A DNA stretch of 47,862 nucleotides from an uncultured Muribaculaceae bacterium (GCA_958439725.1 CAUBWJ010000017.1:1-47862); one strand, 5' to 3'; counted from the stretch's first letter, positions 34,304-44,025 are shown. Notes: generated by a model not told the origin, from the letters alone. A program made the numbers and translations.

Positions 34304-34689
34304 ATGTGATTTGTTTAACCTGGTAAATTTCAATATACATCCATAATCCTTCTGATTATCAACAATATCTATAGATCGCAGTGTACTAATAGTGTACTTT
34401 GGGAGAAGCTGGCGGCAAGCCGGAGCAAATGAATTTGAAATAATTGTCATCCGTTAGAGATTTTTAACTGCGATGATTTGCTGCTTTTCACCGGCCTGTA
34501 TTACATCAACGGTCTTAGAAATCCTCTCAAACAAGTATCCTTGATGTGCCTTATGAACCGCATGATGAGAGACTCGTTGCATGGGGAAGATGTCGAAAAC
34601 AATAGTTCGATTGAATTAATTCGCAGATTTTTAGGATTGCATACCGTTAATCTCGCGAAAAATCGCTAACTTTGCAATTTAAGCATTAT
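34304..34689. other. 386-bp spacer before the defence operon
   Basis: It contains two AGTGTACT copies 11 bp apart (34380-34387, 34391-34398), which could be an operator. A frame from about 34439 to 34669 ends in 'IRRFLGLHTVNLAKNR'; I cannot identify it, and it may be the tail of a lost gene or chance. The promoter box at 34667-34674 closes the stretch. No integrase or att site is visible. Confidence 0.4.
34667..34674 (+). promoter_or_regulatory. -7 box of the defence operon
   Basis: TAACTTTG followed by C matches TAnnTTTG. A TTG lies 27 bases upstream, longer than the usual 19-21, so only the -7 half is convincing. Transcription would start just before the leader ORF at 34690. Confidence 0.5.
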
Positions 34690-34827
34690 ATGCGAAATGA
34701 CCAAGAATATTACAACGACATAACGGCAAAAGCCGTAAACAAAAATATTGGAAGCTCCAACGTAGTCGCTTATAGGCTTTGGTCGGCCTCGCATAGCTTC
34801 GTTGGAGTTTTTTATATATGGAGCTGA
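34690..34827 (+). CDS. 45-residue leader ORF overlapping the helicase start
   Basis: ATG at 34690 opens 45 codons (starts MRNDQEYYNDITAK, ends SFVGVFYIWS) and stops at 34825-34827, ten bases inside the helicase gene, whose ATG is at 34818. The last third of the frame forms both arms of the hairpin at 34755-34813. A ribosome on this frame would open the hairpin and expose the helicase ribosome site, as in translational coupling. The peptide matches nothing I know. It might be only a regulatory frame or a small structural partner. Confidence 0.4.
   Translation: MRNDQEYYNDITAKAVNKNIGSSNVVAYRLWSASHSFVGVFYIWS
34755..34813 (+). promoter_or_regulatory. leader hairpin: terminator-like and covering the helicase ribosome site
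   Basis: CTCCAACG (34755-34762) pairs perfectly with CGTTGGAG (34800-34807) and is followed by six T (34808-34813). An inner AGGC/GCCT helix lies in the 37-base loop. GGAG in the 3' arm is the Shine-Dalgarno site for ATG 34818. AAGCT (34752-34756) could pair instead with AGCTT (34795-34799), giving competing folds. It fits an attenuator. Confidence 0.6.
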
Positions 34828-37733
34828 CCGCAGCGCAACAGAAATATTTTGCCTATTGGCTTACAAGGAGTCTGCCTTCTGACAGCCTCGGTAAGCTCAC
34901 GGCATCTTTGCAAGATGCGCAGGTCGATTTGACCCCACACCAAATCGACGCGGCTCTTTTCGCTTTCAAGTCGCCGCTCTCAAAAGGCGCAATCCTCGCC
35001 GACGAGGTAGGGCTTGGCAAAACCATTGAAGCAGGAATAATCCTCTCTCAATTTTGGGCTGAACATCGCCGCCACCTGCTTATTATCGCCCCGGCTAACT
35101 TGCGCAAGCAGTGGGCGGCTGAACTTCAAGAAAAGTTCTTCTTGCCGTCTCGTATTCTTGAAGCAAAGACTTTCAACCGATACATCGAGGACGGCAATCT
35201 AAATCCGTTCAACTGCGAGGAAATCGTCATTTGCTCATATCAGTTCGCAAAGACGAAAACCCCATATCTCAAACAGACTAACTGGGATTTAGTGGTTATA
35301 GACGAGGCTCACCGCCTCCGGAATGTCTATAAGCCAACCAATAAAATCTCCAACACAATAAAAAACGCGCTTGCCGACCGCAAGAAAATTCTCCTTACGG
35401 CAACGCCACTTCAGAACTCCATACTTGAACTTTACGGTCTGACAACCATTATCGACGATTACGCGTTTGGCGATCTTAAAAGTTTCAAGATGCAGTATAA
35501 TCGTAATCTCGATGATAACGATTATCAGAACTTGCGTCGTCGTCTTGCGCCGCTGTGCAAGCGGACACTGCGCCGCCAAGTTCTCGAATATGTGCGATAC
35601 ACAAAGCGCATCGCCATATTGCAAGAGTTTTTTCCGACAAAACAGGAACAGGAGCTATATGATCTTGTTTCGGAGTATCTGCAACGCCCGCGCCTATATG
35701 CGCTGCCTAACAGTCAGCGTCAGCTTATGACGCTTATACTCCGTAAACTCCTTGCTTCCTCTACCCACGCTATATATGGTACTCTCTGTGCCCTCATTGA
35801 AAAGTTGGAAGCGAAGCTCAAACGCCAAGGCGTTGTGCAGTCTGATGAAGATTTTTTCAAATATGACTATGAGGATTACGAGAGCGAAACCGAAGAATGG
35901 CTCGACGATGAAGAAGACGAGGACGAGCCGGACGAAGAAGAAATACTCTCGCCCGAAGACATTGAGCGCGTCAGACTGGAGATTAAAGACCTTGAAAAAT
36001 TCCGCGACCTCGCTTTCAAGATTAAACGTAACTCAAAAGCCGAACAGCTTTTTGAGGGCTTAAATCAGGGCTTCGCTCAACTTGAAGTCCTCGGCGCACC
36101 GAAAAAAGCTCTCATCTTTACTGAATCACGCCGCACCCAAGACTTCCTTTTCGACCTGCTCGAAAAGAGAGGCTATAAGGGTAAAGTTGTGCTTTTCAAT
36201 GGCTCAAACGCCGACAAACAGTCCACTGCCATTTACAAGGCGTGGAAAGAAAAGCACAAAGGCACTTCAAAGATTACAGGCTCGGCAACAGCCGATAAAC
36301 GCGCAGCTCTTGTTGATTATTTCCGCGACGAAGCAACCGTCATGATTGCTACCGAAGCGGCAGCCGAAGGTATCAATCTGCAATTCTGCTCGCTTGTAGT
36401 CAACTATGATATGCCGTGGAACCCACAGCGCATAGAGCAACGTATCGGACGTTGCCACCGCTACGGTCAGAACTTCGATGTCGTTGTTATCAACTTCCTC
36501 AATAAAGCCAACGCCGCTGATGTCCGCGTCTATGAATTGCTCGACCAGAAGTTTCAGCTTTTCAATGGCGTATTCGGTGCTTCCGATGAAGTTCTCGGAG
36601 CAATCGGCAATGGCGTTGATTTTGAAAAGCGCATAGCACAGATTTATCAGCTATGCCGCTCGCCCAAAGAGATTAAGGAGGCTTTCGACGCTCTGCAAGA
36701 GGAACTGCAAGAGCAGATTTCCGACAAGATGTTGAAAGCCCGCACAACCCTTTTAGAGAACTTCGACGAATCGGTTAAACAGAAACTCCGTAACGACCTT
36801 GCCGAAACCCGAGGTAACCTCGACGAGTTCGAGCAGACACTTTGGCAACTTACTCGCAGTTATTTCGCCGAATATGCCGACTTCAACGATGAAGACAACT
36901 CGTTCATCGTTCACCCGTTTGTAGATAACGGAGCTGTGAGTTGGTACCGTCGTTTCCCCGGTGAATATAGGATGGTAAGCTCGGAGCATCGGCGCACAAC
37001 CAAGTTAGCCGATGGTGTACGTCCTTACCGTATCGGCGACCCTCTCGCTCAATATATGCTCACGGGGCTTAAAGCCTCTCCTGTGCCAATCTCGGAAATA
37101 ACCCTCGATTACAGCAACTCACCGCTCAATGTTGCTCTTATCAAGCGACTTGTCGGTCAGTCGGGTTGGCTGACTGTCGAGCAACTTACCATTGATTCTT
37201 TTGAGAAAGAGGATATACTTCTCCACGCTTGTATCACCGACAAGGGAGAAACCGTTCCGTCCGATATTGCCGAGTATATGCTTCGGCTTCCCGGCTCGGA
37301 AGATCCCCTGACCGCGGAACTGTCCGAATCGACAGCCACAGTTCTTGCTGATGCAATTACCGCCCAACGTGCGGGAATTACCGCAGCAAACGCCGAGCGC
37401 AATAACAATTTCTTCGAGGAAGAAATGGAAAAACTCGACAACTGGTCTGAGGACGTAAAAGCCGGTCTTGAAAAAGAACTGCGCGACCTTGACGCTGAAA
37501 TCAAGCTCCGCAAAAGCGAGAGTAAAAAGACTTCGCGACTTGATGAAAAAGTGCGTCTGCAACGTCTTATCAAAGACCTTGAAAAGCGACGCAGTGAAAA
37601 ACGCCTCAATCTTTATCAAGCCCAAGATGATGTTGACGAAAAGAAAGAAACCCTCCTCGCCAAAGTCGAAGCTATGCTCGCTCAAAAGATTGAGCAAACT
37701 AAGTTAATAACTTTTCATTGGAGGATAATATGA
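34818..37733 (+). CDS. SNF2/RapA-type helicase of the defence operon
   Basis: This 971-residue SF2 ATPase has Walker A 'ADEVGLGKTIEAG' (61-73), 'LLIIAPANLRKQW' (88-99), DEAH box 162-165, 'LLTATPLQN' near 195, and the helicase C-terminal domain with 'TEAAAEGINLQFCSLVVNYDMPWNPQRIEQRIGRCHRYGQ' near 515-555. An acidic insert (EDYESETEEWLDDEEDEDEPDEEE, about 350-375) splits the core. The C-terminal 100 residues are a coiled coil. SNF2-type helicases of this kind occur beside type III-like Mod/Res genes and in DISARM-like loci, where they probably move along invading DNA. It overlaps the leader ORF and the next gene (ATGA). Confidence 0.9.
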   Translation: MELTAAQQKYFAYWLTRSLPSDSLGKLTASLQDAQVDLTPHQIDAALFAFKSPLSKGAILADEVGLGKTIEAGIILSQFWAEHRRHLLIIAPANLRKQWAAELQEKFFLPSRILEAKTFNRYIEDGNLNPFNCEEIVICSYQFAKTKTPYLKQTNWDLVVIDEAHRLRNVYKPTNKISNTIKNALADRKKILLTATPLQNSILELYGLTTIIDDYAFGDLKSFKMQYNRNLDDNDYQNLRRRLAPLCKRTLRRQVLEYVRYTKRIAILQEFFPTKQEQELYDLVSEYLQRPRLYALPNSQRQLMTLILRKLLASSTHAIYGTLCALIEKLEAKLKRQGVVQSDEDFFKYDYEDYESETEEWLDDEEDEDEPDEEEILSPEDIERVRLEIKDLEKFRDLAFKIKRNSKAEQLFEGLNQGFAQLEVLGAPKKALIFTESRRTQDFLFDLLEKRGYKGKVVLFNGSNADKQSTAIYKAWKEKHKGTSKITGSATADKRAALVDYFRDEATVMIATEAAAEGINLQFCSLVVNYDMPWNPQRIEQRIGRCHRYGQNFDVVVINFLNKANAADVRVYELLDQKFQLFNGVFGASDEVLGAIGNGVDFEKRIAQIYQLCRSPKEIKEAFDALQEELQEQISDKMLKARTTLLENFDESVKQKLRNDLAETRGNLDEFEQTLWQLTRSYFAEYADFNDEDNSFIVHPFVDNGAVSWYRRFPGEYRMVSSEHRRTTKLADGVRPYRIGDPLAQYMLTGLKASPVPISEITLDYSNSPLNVALIKRLVGQSGWLTVEQLTIDSFEKEDILLHACITDKGETVPSDIAEYMLRLPGSEDPLTAELSESTATVLADAITAQRAGITAANAERNNNFFEEEMEKLDNWSEDVKAGLEKELRDLDAEIKLRKSESKKTSRLDEKVRLQRLIKDLEKRRSEKRLNLYQAQDDVDEKKETLLAKVEAMLAQKIEQTKLITFHWRII

Positions 37734-38611
37734 GAAAACGACATAAAGTCTGTATCAATATTTTGTTCATTTTTGCCTTAATATTTGCTCTGTTTGTAAT
37801 TATACCTATAATGGTTAACATTATTATCGGTAGCACAATTAATCCAACGGCTATTCAGTTGAACGGCACAACGAGCGGTTGGCACAATTTTTGGGCTGTT
37901 TATCTCGGTGCCCTCATTGGGGCGTTTGTACCTTTCATAATACTTTACAAGACAATCAATAATAATAATAAAGAGAATTTCGCGAATCGACAGCTTCAAA
38001 TTCGCACCATCGCATATCAAACACAAATACAGTGGGTTAATACTTTAAAAACCTCTATACAGCAAATTTATAGGGCGTTTAATGTCCTATGGCTTGATGA
38101 AATATATATAGTTTTCAAAGAAACATACGACCAAAATAATTCTGAGAACTACAAAATTGTTATTGCCAAAATTAAAGAAGTATGTGACCGCGTCAATGGG
38201 GCTACTGACAATTTTAGACTAACATTTATTCGTGATAATGATTCGGAAGAGCAAAAATTCATTGAAGAGTTTGAAATTCTTAGAGAAACCTATTGTAACC
38301 TCGTCGGTGATATCTCCGCTTTATCTCAGATTTGCTTTCACAATGGGACAGACGATATGCTCAAAACTCAATTCCAAGCTGCTGTTGATGAACATAAATC
38401 CAAGAGTACACAAACTAAAGATGACTCTCATCGTTTATGGTTTATTGCTGATAAATATTCAATGAAATTGAAATCAAAGAAAGCCTATATCGTAAAAGAT
38501 TTAATTGAAGCATACAACCCGATTTATATTTATGAATGGTGTAAAAATGTTCTTAAATATGAATCTGATAAAGCTAATATGATTTTAAATGACACAGAAC
38601 AAGATAAATAA
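37730..38611 (+). CDS. two-TM membrane protein inside the R-M operon
   Basis: I start at ATG 37730, which overlaps the helicase stop (ATGA) and has a rare strong ribosome site, GGAGG, five bases upstream; this gives 293 residues. Two membrane helices (residues of about 7-33 and 50-75) are followed by about 215 cytoplasmic, mainly helical residues with no enzyme motif that I can see. The gene is very AT-rich (one sampled 60-base line is 33% GC against about 47% in the helicase), suggesting separate origin. A membrane protein has no place in ordinary restriction, so a membrane-acting effector or sensor is possible. No family recognised. Confidence 0.85.
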   Translation: MRKRHKVCINILFIFALIFALFVIIPIMVNIIIGSTINPTAIQLNGTTSGWHNFWAVYLGALIGAFVPFIILYKTINNNNKENFANRQLQIRTIAYQTQIQWVNTLKTSIQQIYRAFNVLWLDEIYIVFKETYDQNNSENYKIVIAKIKEVCDRVNGATDNFRLTFIRDNDSEEQKFIEEFEILRETYCNLVGDISALSQICFHNGTDDMLKTQFQAAVDEHKSKSTQTKDDSHRLWFIADKYSMKLKSKKAYIVKDLIEAYNPIYIYEWCKNVLKYESDKANMILNDTEQDK

Positions 38612-40274
38612 ACTGGAACTTACATGGATTGGCAAGGAAGACGAGCCGCTTGCCATAGAACCGCGTCTGCTCCTTGACACTCCGGAATATAGTTTTGGGG
38701 AGATCGAAACCAGCACGCTTCCCAATGGGAAACCGTGGCCAGGCAATATGCTCATTCACGGCGACAATCTTCTTGCACTCCGCGCACTCATTGATACATT
38801 TGAGAATCAAGTCAAATGTATCTATATCGACCCTCCATATAACACTGGTAATGCGTTTACGCATTACGATGATGGGCTGGAACACTCCATTTGGCTCTCA
38901 CTTATGCGAGAGCGATTGACACTTCTGCATAAGTTACTTAAGCCGGAAGGTTCCATTTGGATTTCCATAGACGCAGACGAAAGCCATTATCTTAAAGTGC
39001 TATGCGACGAAGTGTTTGGGCGCAGAAACTTCGTTGATGAAGTTATTTGGCAACGGTCATATTCGCCTATCAATCTCAAAAAAACGCTTTCCCGATGCCA
39101 TGATACTATACTTGTTTATACCAAGGAACGTACAGACAAGTTTGAATTGAATCGTCTGCCCCGTAGTGCAGAGGCAAACGACAGATATAAAAATCCTGAT
39201 AACGACCCTCGCGGAATCTGGAAAGCAGGAGATTTATCAGTTGGACCTGCTGTGCAAGAAAACATTTATCCTATTACTACTCCTTCGGGGCGTGTTTGCT
39301 ATCCCCCCGAGGGATATTCATGGCGACTTAATAAAGAACGATTCCAAGAATACGTTGATGATAATAGAATATGGTTCGGACCTGACGGCAATAATGTTCC
39401 GGCGATAAAGCGATTCATCACAGAGGTCAAGGATGGTATCGTAGCTATGACCTTTTGGCCGTATCAAGAAGTTGGTCATAATCAGGATGCGAAAAAAGAG
39501 ATTAAAGCTCTAAACTTCGAGTCTATCTTTGATACTCCTAAACCAGAAAAGTTGATTGAACGTATTCTTATTTTGGGTTCTAACCCCGGGGACATCGTTC
39601 TTGACAGCTTCCTTGGATCTGGAACTACGTCAGCAGTCGCTCATAAGATGGGGCGCAGATGGATAGGAGTGGAACTTGGCGACCACGCTTACACTCATAG
39701 CGCAGTCCGCATGAAAAAAGTTATAGAGGGCGAGCAAGGGGGCATCTCAAAGGCTGTAAATTGGCAAGGTGGTGGCGGCTTTAAGTTCTATGAACTTGCA
39801 CCGAGCCTTCTAAATAAGGACAAATACGGCAACCTTGTAATCAACAAGGATTACAATGCTGATATGCTTGCCGCTGCAATGGCTAAGCATCAGGGCTTCA
39901 CCTACTCGCCCGACGCTGAAATGTATTGGATACAAGGCCATAGTTCGGAGCACGACTTCATCTTCACCACAACCCAACTGATTACAGCCGAAATGCTCGA
40001 AACCATTCACGACCAGTTAGGTGAAGATGAATCGCTACTTATCTGCTGCACTAAGTTCCAACCTGAGTGCCGCAACAAATTCCCGAATATCACCATCAAG
40101 AAAATCCCCAAAGTTCTCCTTGATACATGCGAGTTCGACCACGATGACTACTCCCTCAACATCGTGTCAGTACCCCCCATCGACAATGAGGAATGGGATG
40201 AAGCAGATTCGGAGGATTATGTCAATTCTGATGATTATACATCTGTTGACGAACCTAATCTATTTAACCAATGA
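38589..40274 (+). CDS. type III-like adenine DNA methyltransferase (Mod)
   Basis: This 561-residue beta-class N6-adenine methyltransferase has the catalytic DPPYNTGN at 81-88, ahead of the SAM-binding 'VLDSFLGSGTTSAVAHKMGRRWIGVE' near 336-361, the order seen in Mod subunits. 'LIHGDNLLALRALI' near 55 is the usual lead-in. The middle (about 120-320) should hold target recognition, and the last 180 residues are acidic and less conserved. It would methylate one strand of an asymmetric site and guide the Res partner. It overlaps the membrane protein gene by 23 bases and the SIR2-like gene by four (ATGA). Confidence 0.92.
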   Translation: MTQNKINKLELTWIGKEDEPLAIEPRLLLDTPEYSFGEIETSTLPNGKPWPGNMLIHGDNLLALRALIDTFENQVKCIYIDPPYNTGNAFTHYDDGLEHSIWLSLMRERLTLLHKLLKPEGSIWISIDADESHYLKVLCDEVFGRRNFVDEVIWQRSYSPINLKKTLSRCHDTILVYTKERTDKFELNRLPRSAEANDRYKNPDNDPRGIWKAGDLSVGPAVQENIYPITTPSGRVCYPPEGYSWRLNKERFQEYVDDNRIWFGPDGNNVPAIKRFITEVKDGIVAMTFWPYQEVGHNQDAKKEIKALNFESIFDTPKPEKLIERILILGSNPGDIVLDSFLGSGTTSAVAHKMGRRWIGVELGDHAYTHSAVRMKKVIEGEQGGISKAVNWQGGGGFKFYELAPSLLNKDKYGNLVINKDYNADMLAAAMAKHQGFTYSPDAEMYWIQGHSSEHDFIFTTTQLITAEMLETIHDQLGEDESLLICCTKFQPECRNKFPNITIKKIPKVLLDTCEFDHDDYSLNIVSVPPIDNEEWDEADSEDYVNSDDYTSVDEPNLFNQ

Positions 40275-41320
40275 GTAACGTAGTATATCTTTTAGGGGCT
40301 GGTGCCAGCTATGGTAAGCGGCATGAAATAACATTAAGAGGTATTGGGGGACGTCCTCCCAAATCCTCATCAGGACGTTATGCTATTGACGAAGGCTTAC
40401 CTGTCGTAAACGAAATAAATACTGAAATTTCTTATTTGATTGAAGACCTCAAACAGTCATATGAAAATTACGAAAGTAATGGTAGCAAGGTCGGACAACT
40501 AATAAAAGATCTTATCTGGTTACGGGATGAATCTTCTCGTCACATGACGGTTGATACTTTTGCAAAAAAACTATTTTTGCAAAACGACTCCTTATTATTT
40601 GAGAGACTCAAGAAAACATTGAGTAGTTTCTTTATTTTAGAGCAATTGAAATATCCCGCGGACAAACGTTATGATGCGTTTCTCGCAAACATACTGTCTT
40701 ATCCAGAGAAAAAAATTCCAAATGAGATTACCATCTTAACCTGGAACTACGATAGTCAATTTGAAATAGCATATCGAGAATTTAATACCATTAATCAGCC
40801 GAGTGCAAGCTATTGGAAAGAAGTTAGGAACCAGCTTGGTATAAAGGATTCTCACGATACCAAGTTTGAGGAAGGGAAAATCTTCAAACTAAATGGAACT
40901 GCAATTTTTGATTATTTTCACTCATTCTCTCTATTAGGTGAGAGCTGTGGTGAGGATTTCAAGAACACTATTGGCTCTATAGCTGAAGTGCATAGCCAAT
41001 TCAATCCCAACAATCATTTATATTTTGCTTGGGAAAATAGTCCAACATCGCCATATTTCAGAGAATTATATCCGCATATTAGTAATGCGGAGACTTTAGT
41101 CGTTATAGGCTACACTTTCCCTTATTTTAATAGAGTGATTGACCGTTCTATTTTTGAAACTATGGGGTCATTAAAGAAAATTTATATACAAGATCCCTTT
41201 GCAGAAAGAATACATCAGAATATCAACCCCGTTCTATCGGTTACGCATACAAGCATTAACAAAGTCCAAATTTATGAACTAAAAGATGTTGACCAATTTT
41301 ATTTGCCAGCAGAACTATAA
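40271..41320 (+). CDS. SIR2-like protein with altered catalytic site
   Basis: This 349-residue protein opens with the SIR2 Rossmann motif 'VVYLLGAGAS' (4-13). It has 'ILTWNYDSQFE' with Asn159 where NADases carry the catalytic Asn, and late 'LVVIGYTFPYFNR' and 'KIYIQDP' strands. At the position of the usual 'LHG' motif it reads KLNGT (205-210 region), so the catalytic His appears to be Asn208. SIR2-like defence proteins deplete NAD during infection; this one may instead only bind NAD or an ADP-ribose signal. The gene is AT-rich (38% GC in one sampled line) and overlaps Mod by four bases; Res starts two bases after it. Confidence 0.8.
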   Translation: MSNVVYLLGAGASYGKRHEITLRGIGGRPPKSSSGRYAIDEGLPVVNEINTEISYLIEDLKQSYENYESNGSKVGQLIKDLIWLRDESSRHMTVDTFAKKLFLQNDSLLFERLKKTLSSFFILEQLKYPADKRYDAFLANILSYPEKKIPNEITILTWNYDSQFEIAYREFNTINQPSASYWKEVRNQLGIKDSHDTKFEEGKIFKLNGTAIFDYFHSFSLLGESCGEDFKNTIGSIAEVHSQFNPNNHLYFAWENSPTSPYFRELYPHISNAETLVVIGYTFPYFNRVIDRSIFETMGSLKKIYIQDPFAERIHQNINPVLSVTHTSINKVQIYELKDVDQFYLPAEL

Positions 41321-41322
41321 TT

Positions 41323-44025
41323 ATGAATTCACAGGTTAACTACATACGTCAACGCCTTTCGTTGCGCAAACCGCTGGCGAAAGCACTTGAACTGACGGCA
41401 AGAATAACGGATAAACTCTCGTTGAAAAAGCCACCGACAGACCCGGATCAGCTCGAAATGTTCATCGCAGCTGAGCTTGCGAAGGTAAAATCTATCGTGC
41501 CTACGGTCAAAGGTTTTGACCGCGACTTCCCCTCACTTGCTTTTTCCATTGCCACCGGCATCGGAAAAACTCGACTGATGGGTGCAATCATCGCATATCT
41601 CTATCTCAAAAAGCGTATCAAGCACTTCTTCGTTCTCGCACCTAACCTTACGTTATATGAGAAGTTGATAAAAGACTTCGGTGACGAATCCTATTCTAAA
41701 TATGTATTCAAAGGTATAAGCGAATTTGTCGCCGCACCTCCACGCATCGTTACAGGAGAAACCTATAACGAGCGCACGGGTAGTCTGTTCTCTGATGTAG
41801 AGATTAATATTTTCAACATCTCGAAATTTAACAAGGATAGCAAGGAAGGCTCGAAAGGTCTGCCGCGTATGCGTCGCCTGTCGGAATACCTCGGTCAATC
41901 CTACTTTGATTATCTTGCTTCTCTGCCCGATCTCGTTGTGCTGATGGACGAGGCACACCGATACCACGCTGATGCCTCGAAACGTGCTATCAATGAACTT
42001 CGCCCGGTTCTCGGTTTTGAAATGACTGCCACACCTTTCGACGAGAAAGGACGTGCGTTCAAGAATATTGTGTTTGAATACAATCTCGCCGAAGCCCTCG
42101 ACGATGGGTTGTATGTCAAAAATCCGGCTATCGCCAAAGCCCGAAATTTCAACAAGGATAATTTCACTCCCGACGAGATAGAAATTATCAAACTGGAAGA
42201 CGGTATAACCTGCCATGAGCGAACAAAGCTCGCTATCGAGATGTACGCCAAGCAGAACAGCTTGCCGGTAGTCAAACCATTTATCCTTGTGGCTTGCCGC
42301 GATATTAGCCACGCCAAGTATATCGAGGAACTATTGCAGAGTGACCGCATTTATCACTCCGCATACAAAGGCAAGGTCTTGCGTATTGACAGTAGCTCAA
42401 AAAAGGATGAGGACATCGAGCGTCAGTTTGTCGCTCTCGAATCGCCCGACAATGGGATTGAAATTGTCGTGCATGTCAATATGCTCAAAGAGGGCTGGGA
42501 CGTGAATAATCTATACACGATTATTCCGCTCCGAGCCTCCAATGCGGCTGTTCTCATTGAGCAGACTATTGGACGCGGTCTGCGCTTGCCTTACGGCGGT
42601 CAGCGCACCGGCAATAAGGACGTTGACACGCTCACCGTTATTGCTCACGATAATTTCCAGAAAGTAATCGACGAAGCCAACAAGGGCAATTCGCTTCTCA
42701 AACGTGTTTCGTTTATCGAGCTTGAAGACCGCGACGAGCGCGAGCAGGGAGGCAGAGTGGAAAACACTCCGACATCTACCGAGCAGAAGATACAGAAACA
42801 AATCGAAAAAGTCAAGGGTGAAATCAACGAAAAGTCAAAGCAGTACGTTACCCAGGTTGGCAAAGCCGTTGAGTCGGCTATTTCCAACATCGCCGCCGAG
42901 GGCGTTGGTTCTTTTGGCGACCTCCAAAAGAAAGAGGTCAAACAGAAACTCCGCGAAAAAGCTATCGCAACTATCAAGGAGAGTGTCAAAAATAGCCTTT
43001 TCGCCGAACAAGATGCAGCCGAACAAATTGCACAGGTTGATGAAGTCATCAATATTGTAGTCGAGGACTACAAGAATAATGTTATCGAGATACCGCGCAT
43101 AGTGGTTGAGCAACAGAATGTCAAGGCTATCTTTGATGATTTTGACCTTGATACTTCAAACGGATATAATCTCGACGAGCTACGCCGTGAGATTATCCGT
43201 CAGGGTTTTACTGACTCAACCGACTTTGAGGTTATAGCCGGTAAATCCGGCAGCTCCAAACGACCTGCCGTTGAACAGCTCATTGTTTCGCTTATCGACT
43301 TCGACGATGTGGATTATGACGAAGTTTCCGACTTGCTTTATAAGCTAGTCGGACAGGCTGTCGATGCTATCCGCAGTAATGCTCCCGGCATCTCCGATGA
43401 TGATTTGAACGAGCGTGTCCACGCTTTCAAGCAGAGCCTTGCCGACAATATTTATAAGCAGATGAAAGAACACTACCGCATTATTCCGGGAGAGTTCAAA
43501 ATCAACAAGGTACTTCCGTTCTCGCAAATCTTGCCACAACCCATTATTGTCAACAACTGGGGTTCATTGGATTTTCACGAGCCTGTACCGTCCCAAAAAT
43601 CTGCCGTTGTAAAATTTGTGTATGTAGGCTTCAAAAAATCCTATTATACCAAATATCGTTTCGACAGTTCTACCGAGCTTGATTTTGCGTTCATACTCGA
43701 AACCAACAATGAAGTCCTCAAATGGATTCGTCCTGTGCCCAATCAGTTCAACATATATTGGTCGAGCGGCGCAAAGAAATATGAGCCAGACTTCATTGTG
43801 GAAACTGCAGACGCTATCTATATGTGCGAAACCAAAGCCGAGAAAGATGTCAACGACCCCGACGTGCAAGCCAAGGCTGAAGCCGCCCGCGAGTTCTGTC
43901 GTCGCGCCTCCGAGTTTACGGCTCAGAATGGAGGCAAACCTTGGCGATACGTCATAATACCACACACCCTTGTTGATCGTGCTTATTCGTTCAACTATAT
44001 CCTTAAACAAGCAAAACTCAAATAA
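41323..44025 (+). CDS. type III-like restriction endonuclease subunit (Res)
   Basis: This 900-residue protein joins an SF2 helicase to a nuclease. Walker A is 'IATGIGKTRLMG' (76-87), the DEAH box lies in 'VVLMDEAHRYHAD' near 208, 'FEMTATPF' near 230, and motif VI in 'LIEQTIGRGLRLPYG' near 415. A long helical linker follows (about 485-620). The C-terminal nuclease of PD-(D/E)xK type is seen as 'YEPDFIVETADAIYMCETKAEK' near 818-840. It should cut DNA after ATP-driven translocation with the Mod protein. Codon use and GC (about 48%) match the helicase and Mod genes. Confidence 0.92.
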   Translation: MNSQVNYIRQRLSLRKPLAKALELTARITDKLSLKKPPTDPDQLEMFIAAELAKVKSIVPTVKGFDRDFPSLAFSIATGIGKTRLMGAIIAYLYLKKRIKHFFVLAPNLTLYEKLIKDFGDESYSKYVFKGISEFVAAPPRIVTGETYNERTGSLFSDVEINIFNISKFNKDSKEGSKGLPRMRRLSEYLGQSYFDYLASLPDLVVLMDEAHRYHADASKRAINELRPVLGFEMTATPFDEKGRAFKNIVFEYNLAEALDDGLYVKNPAIAKARNFNKDNFTPDEIEIIKLEDGITCHERTKLAIEMYAKQNSLPVVKPFILVACRDISHAKYIEELLQSDRIYHSAYKGKVLRIDSSSKKDEDIERQFVALESPDNGIEIVVHVNMLKEGWDVNNLYTIIPLRASNAAVLIEQTIGRGLRLPYGGQRTGNKDVDTLTVIAHDNFQKVIDEANKGNSLLKRVSFIELEDRDEREQGGRVENTPTSTEQKIQKQIEKVKGEINEKSKQYVTQVGKAVESAISNIAAEGVGSFGDLQKKEVKQKLREKAIATIKESVKNSLFAEQDAAEQIAQVDEVINIVVEDYKNNVIEIPRIVVEQQNVKAIFDDFDLDTSNGYNLDELRREIIRQGFTDSTDFEVIAGKSGSSKRPAVEQLIVSLIDFDDVDYDEVSDLLYKLVGQAVDAIRSNAPGISDDDLNERVHAFKQSLADNIYKQMKEHYRIIPGEFKINKVLPFSQILPQPIIVNNWGSLDFHEPVPSQKSAVVKFVYVGFKKSYYTKYRFDSSTELDFAFILETNNEVLKWIRPVPNQFNIYWSSGAKKYEPDFIVETADAIYMCETKAEKDVNDPDVQAKAEAAREFCRRASEFTAQNGGKPWRYVIIPHTLVDRAYSFNYILKQAKLK

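Noticed and set aside
34253..34450. 65-codon minus-strand frame
   Set aside because: It begins beyond the terminator and crosses its stem; there is no start context or recognisable domain.
34818..44025. DISARM or BREX system
   Set aside because: No DUF1998 protein, PLD protein or DrmA is present for DISARM, and no PglZ or BrxC-like gene for BREX; Mod and Res fit a type III-like scaffold instead.
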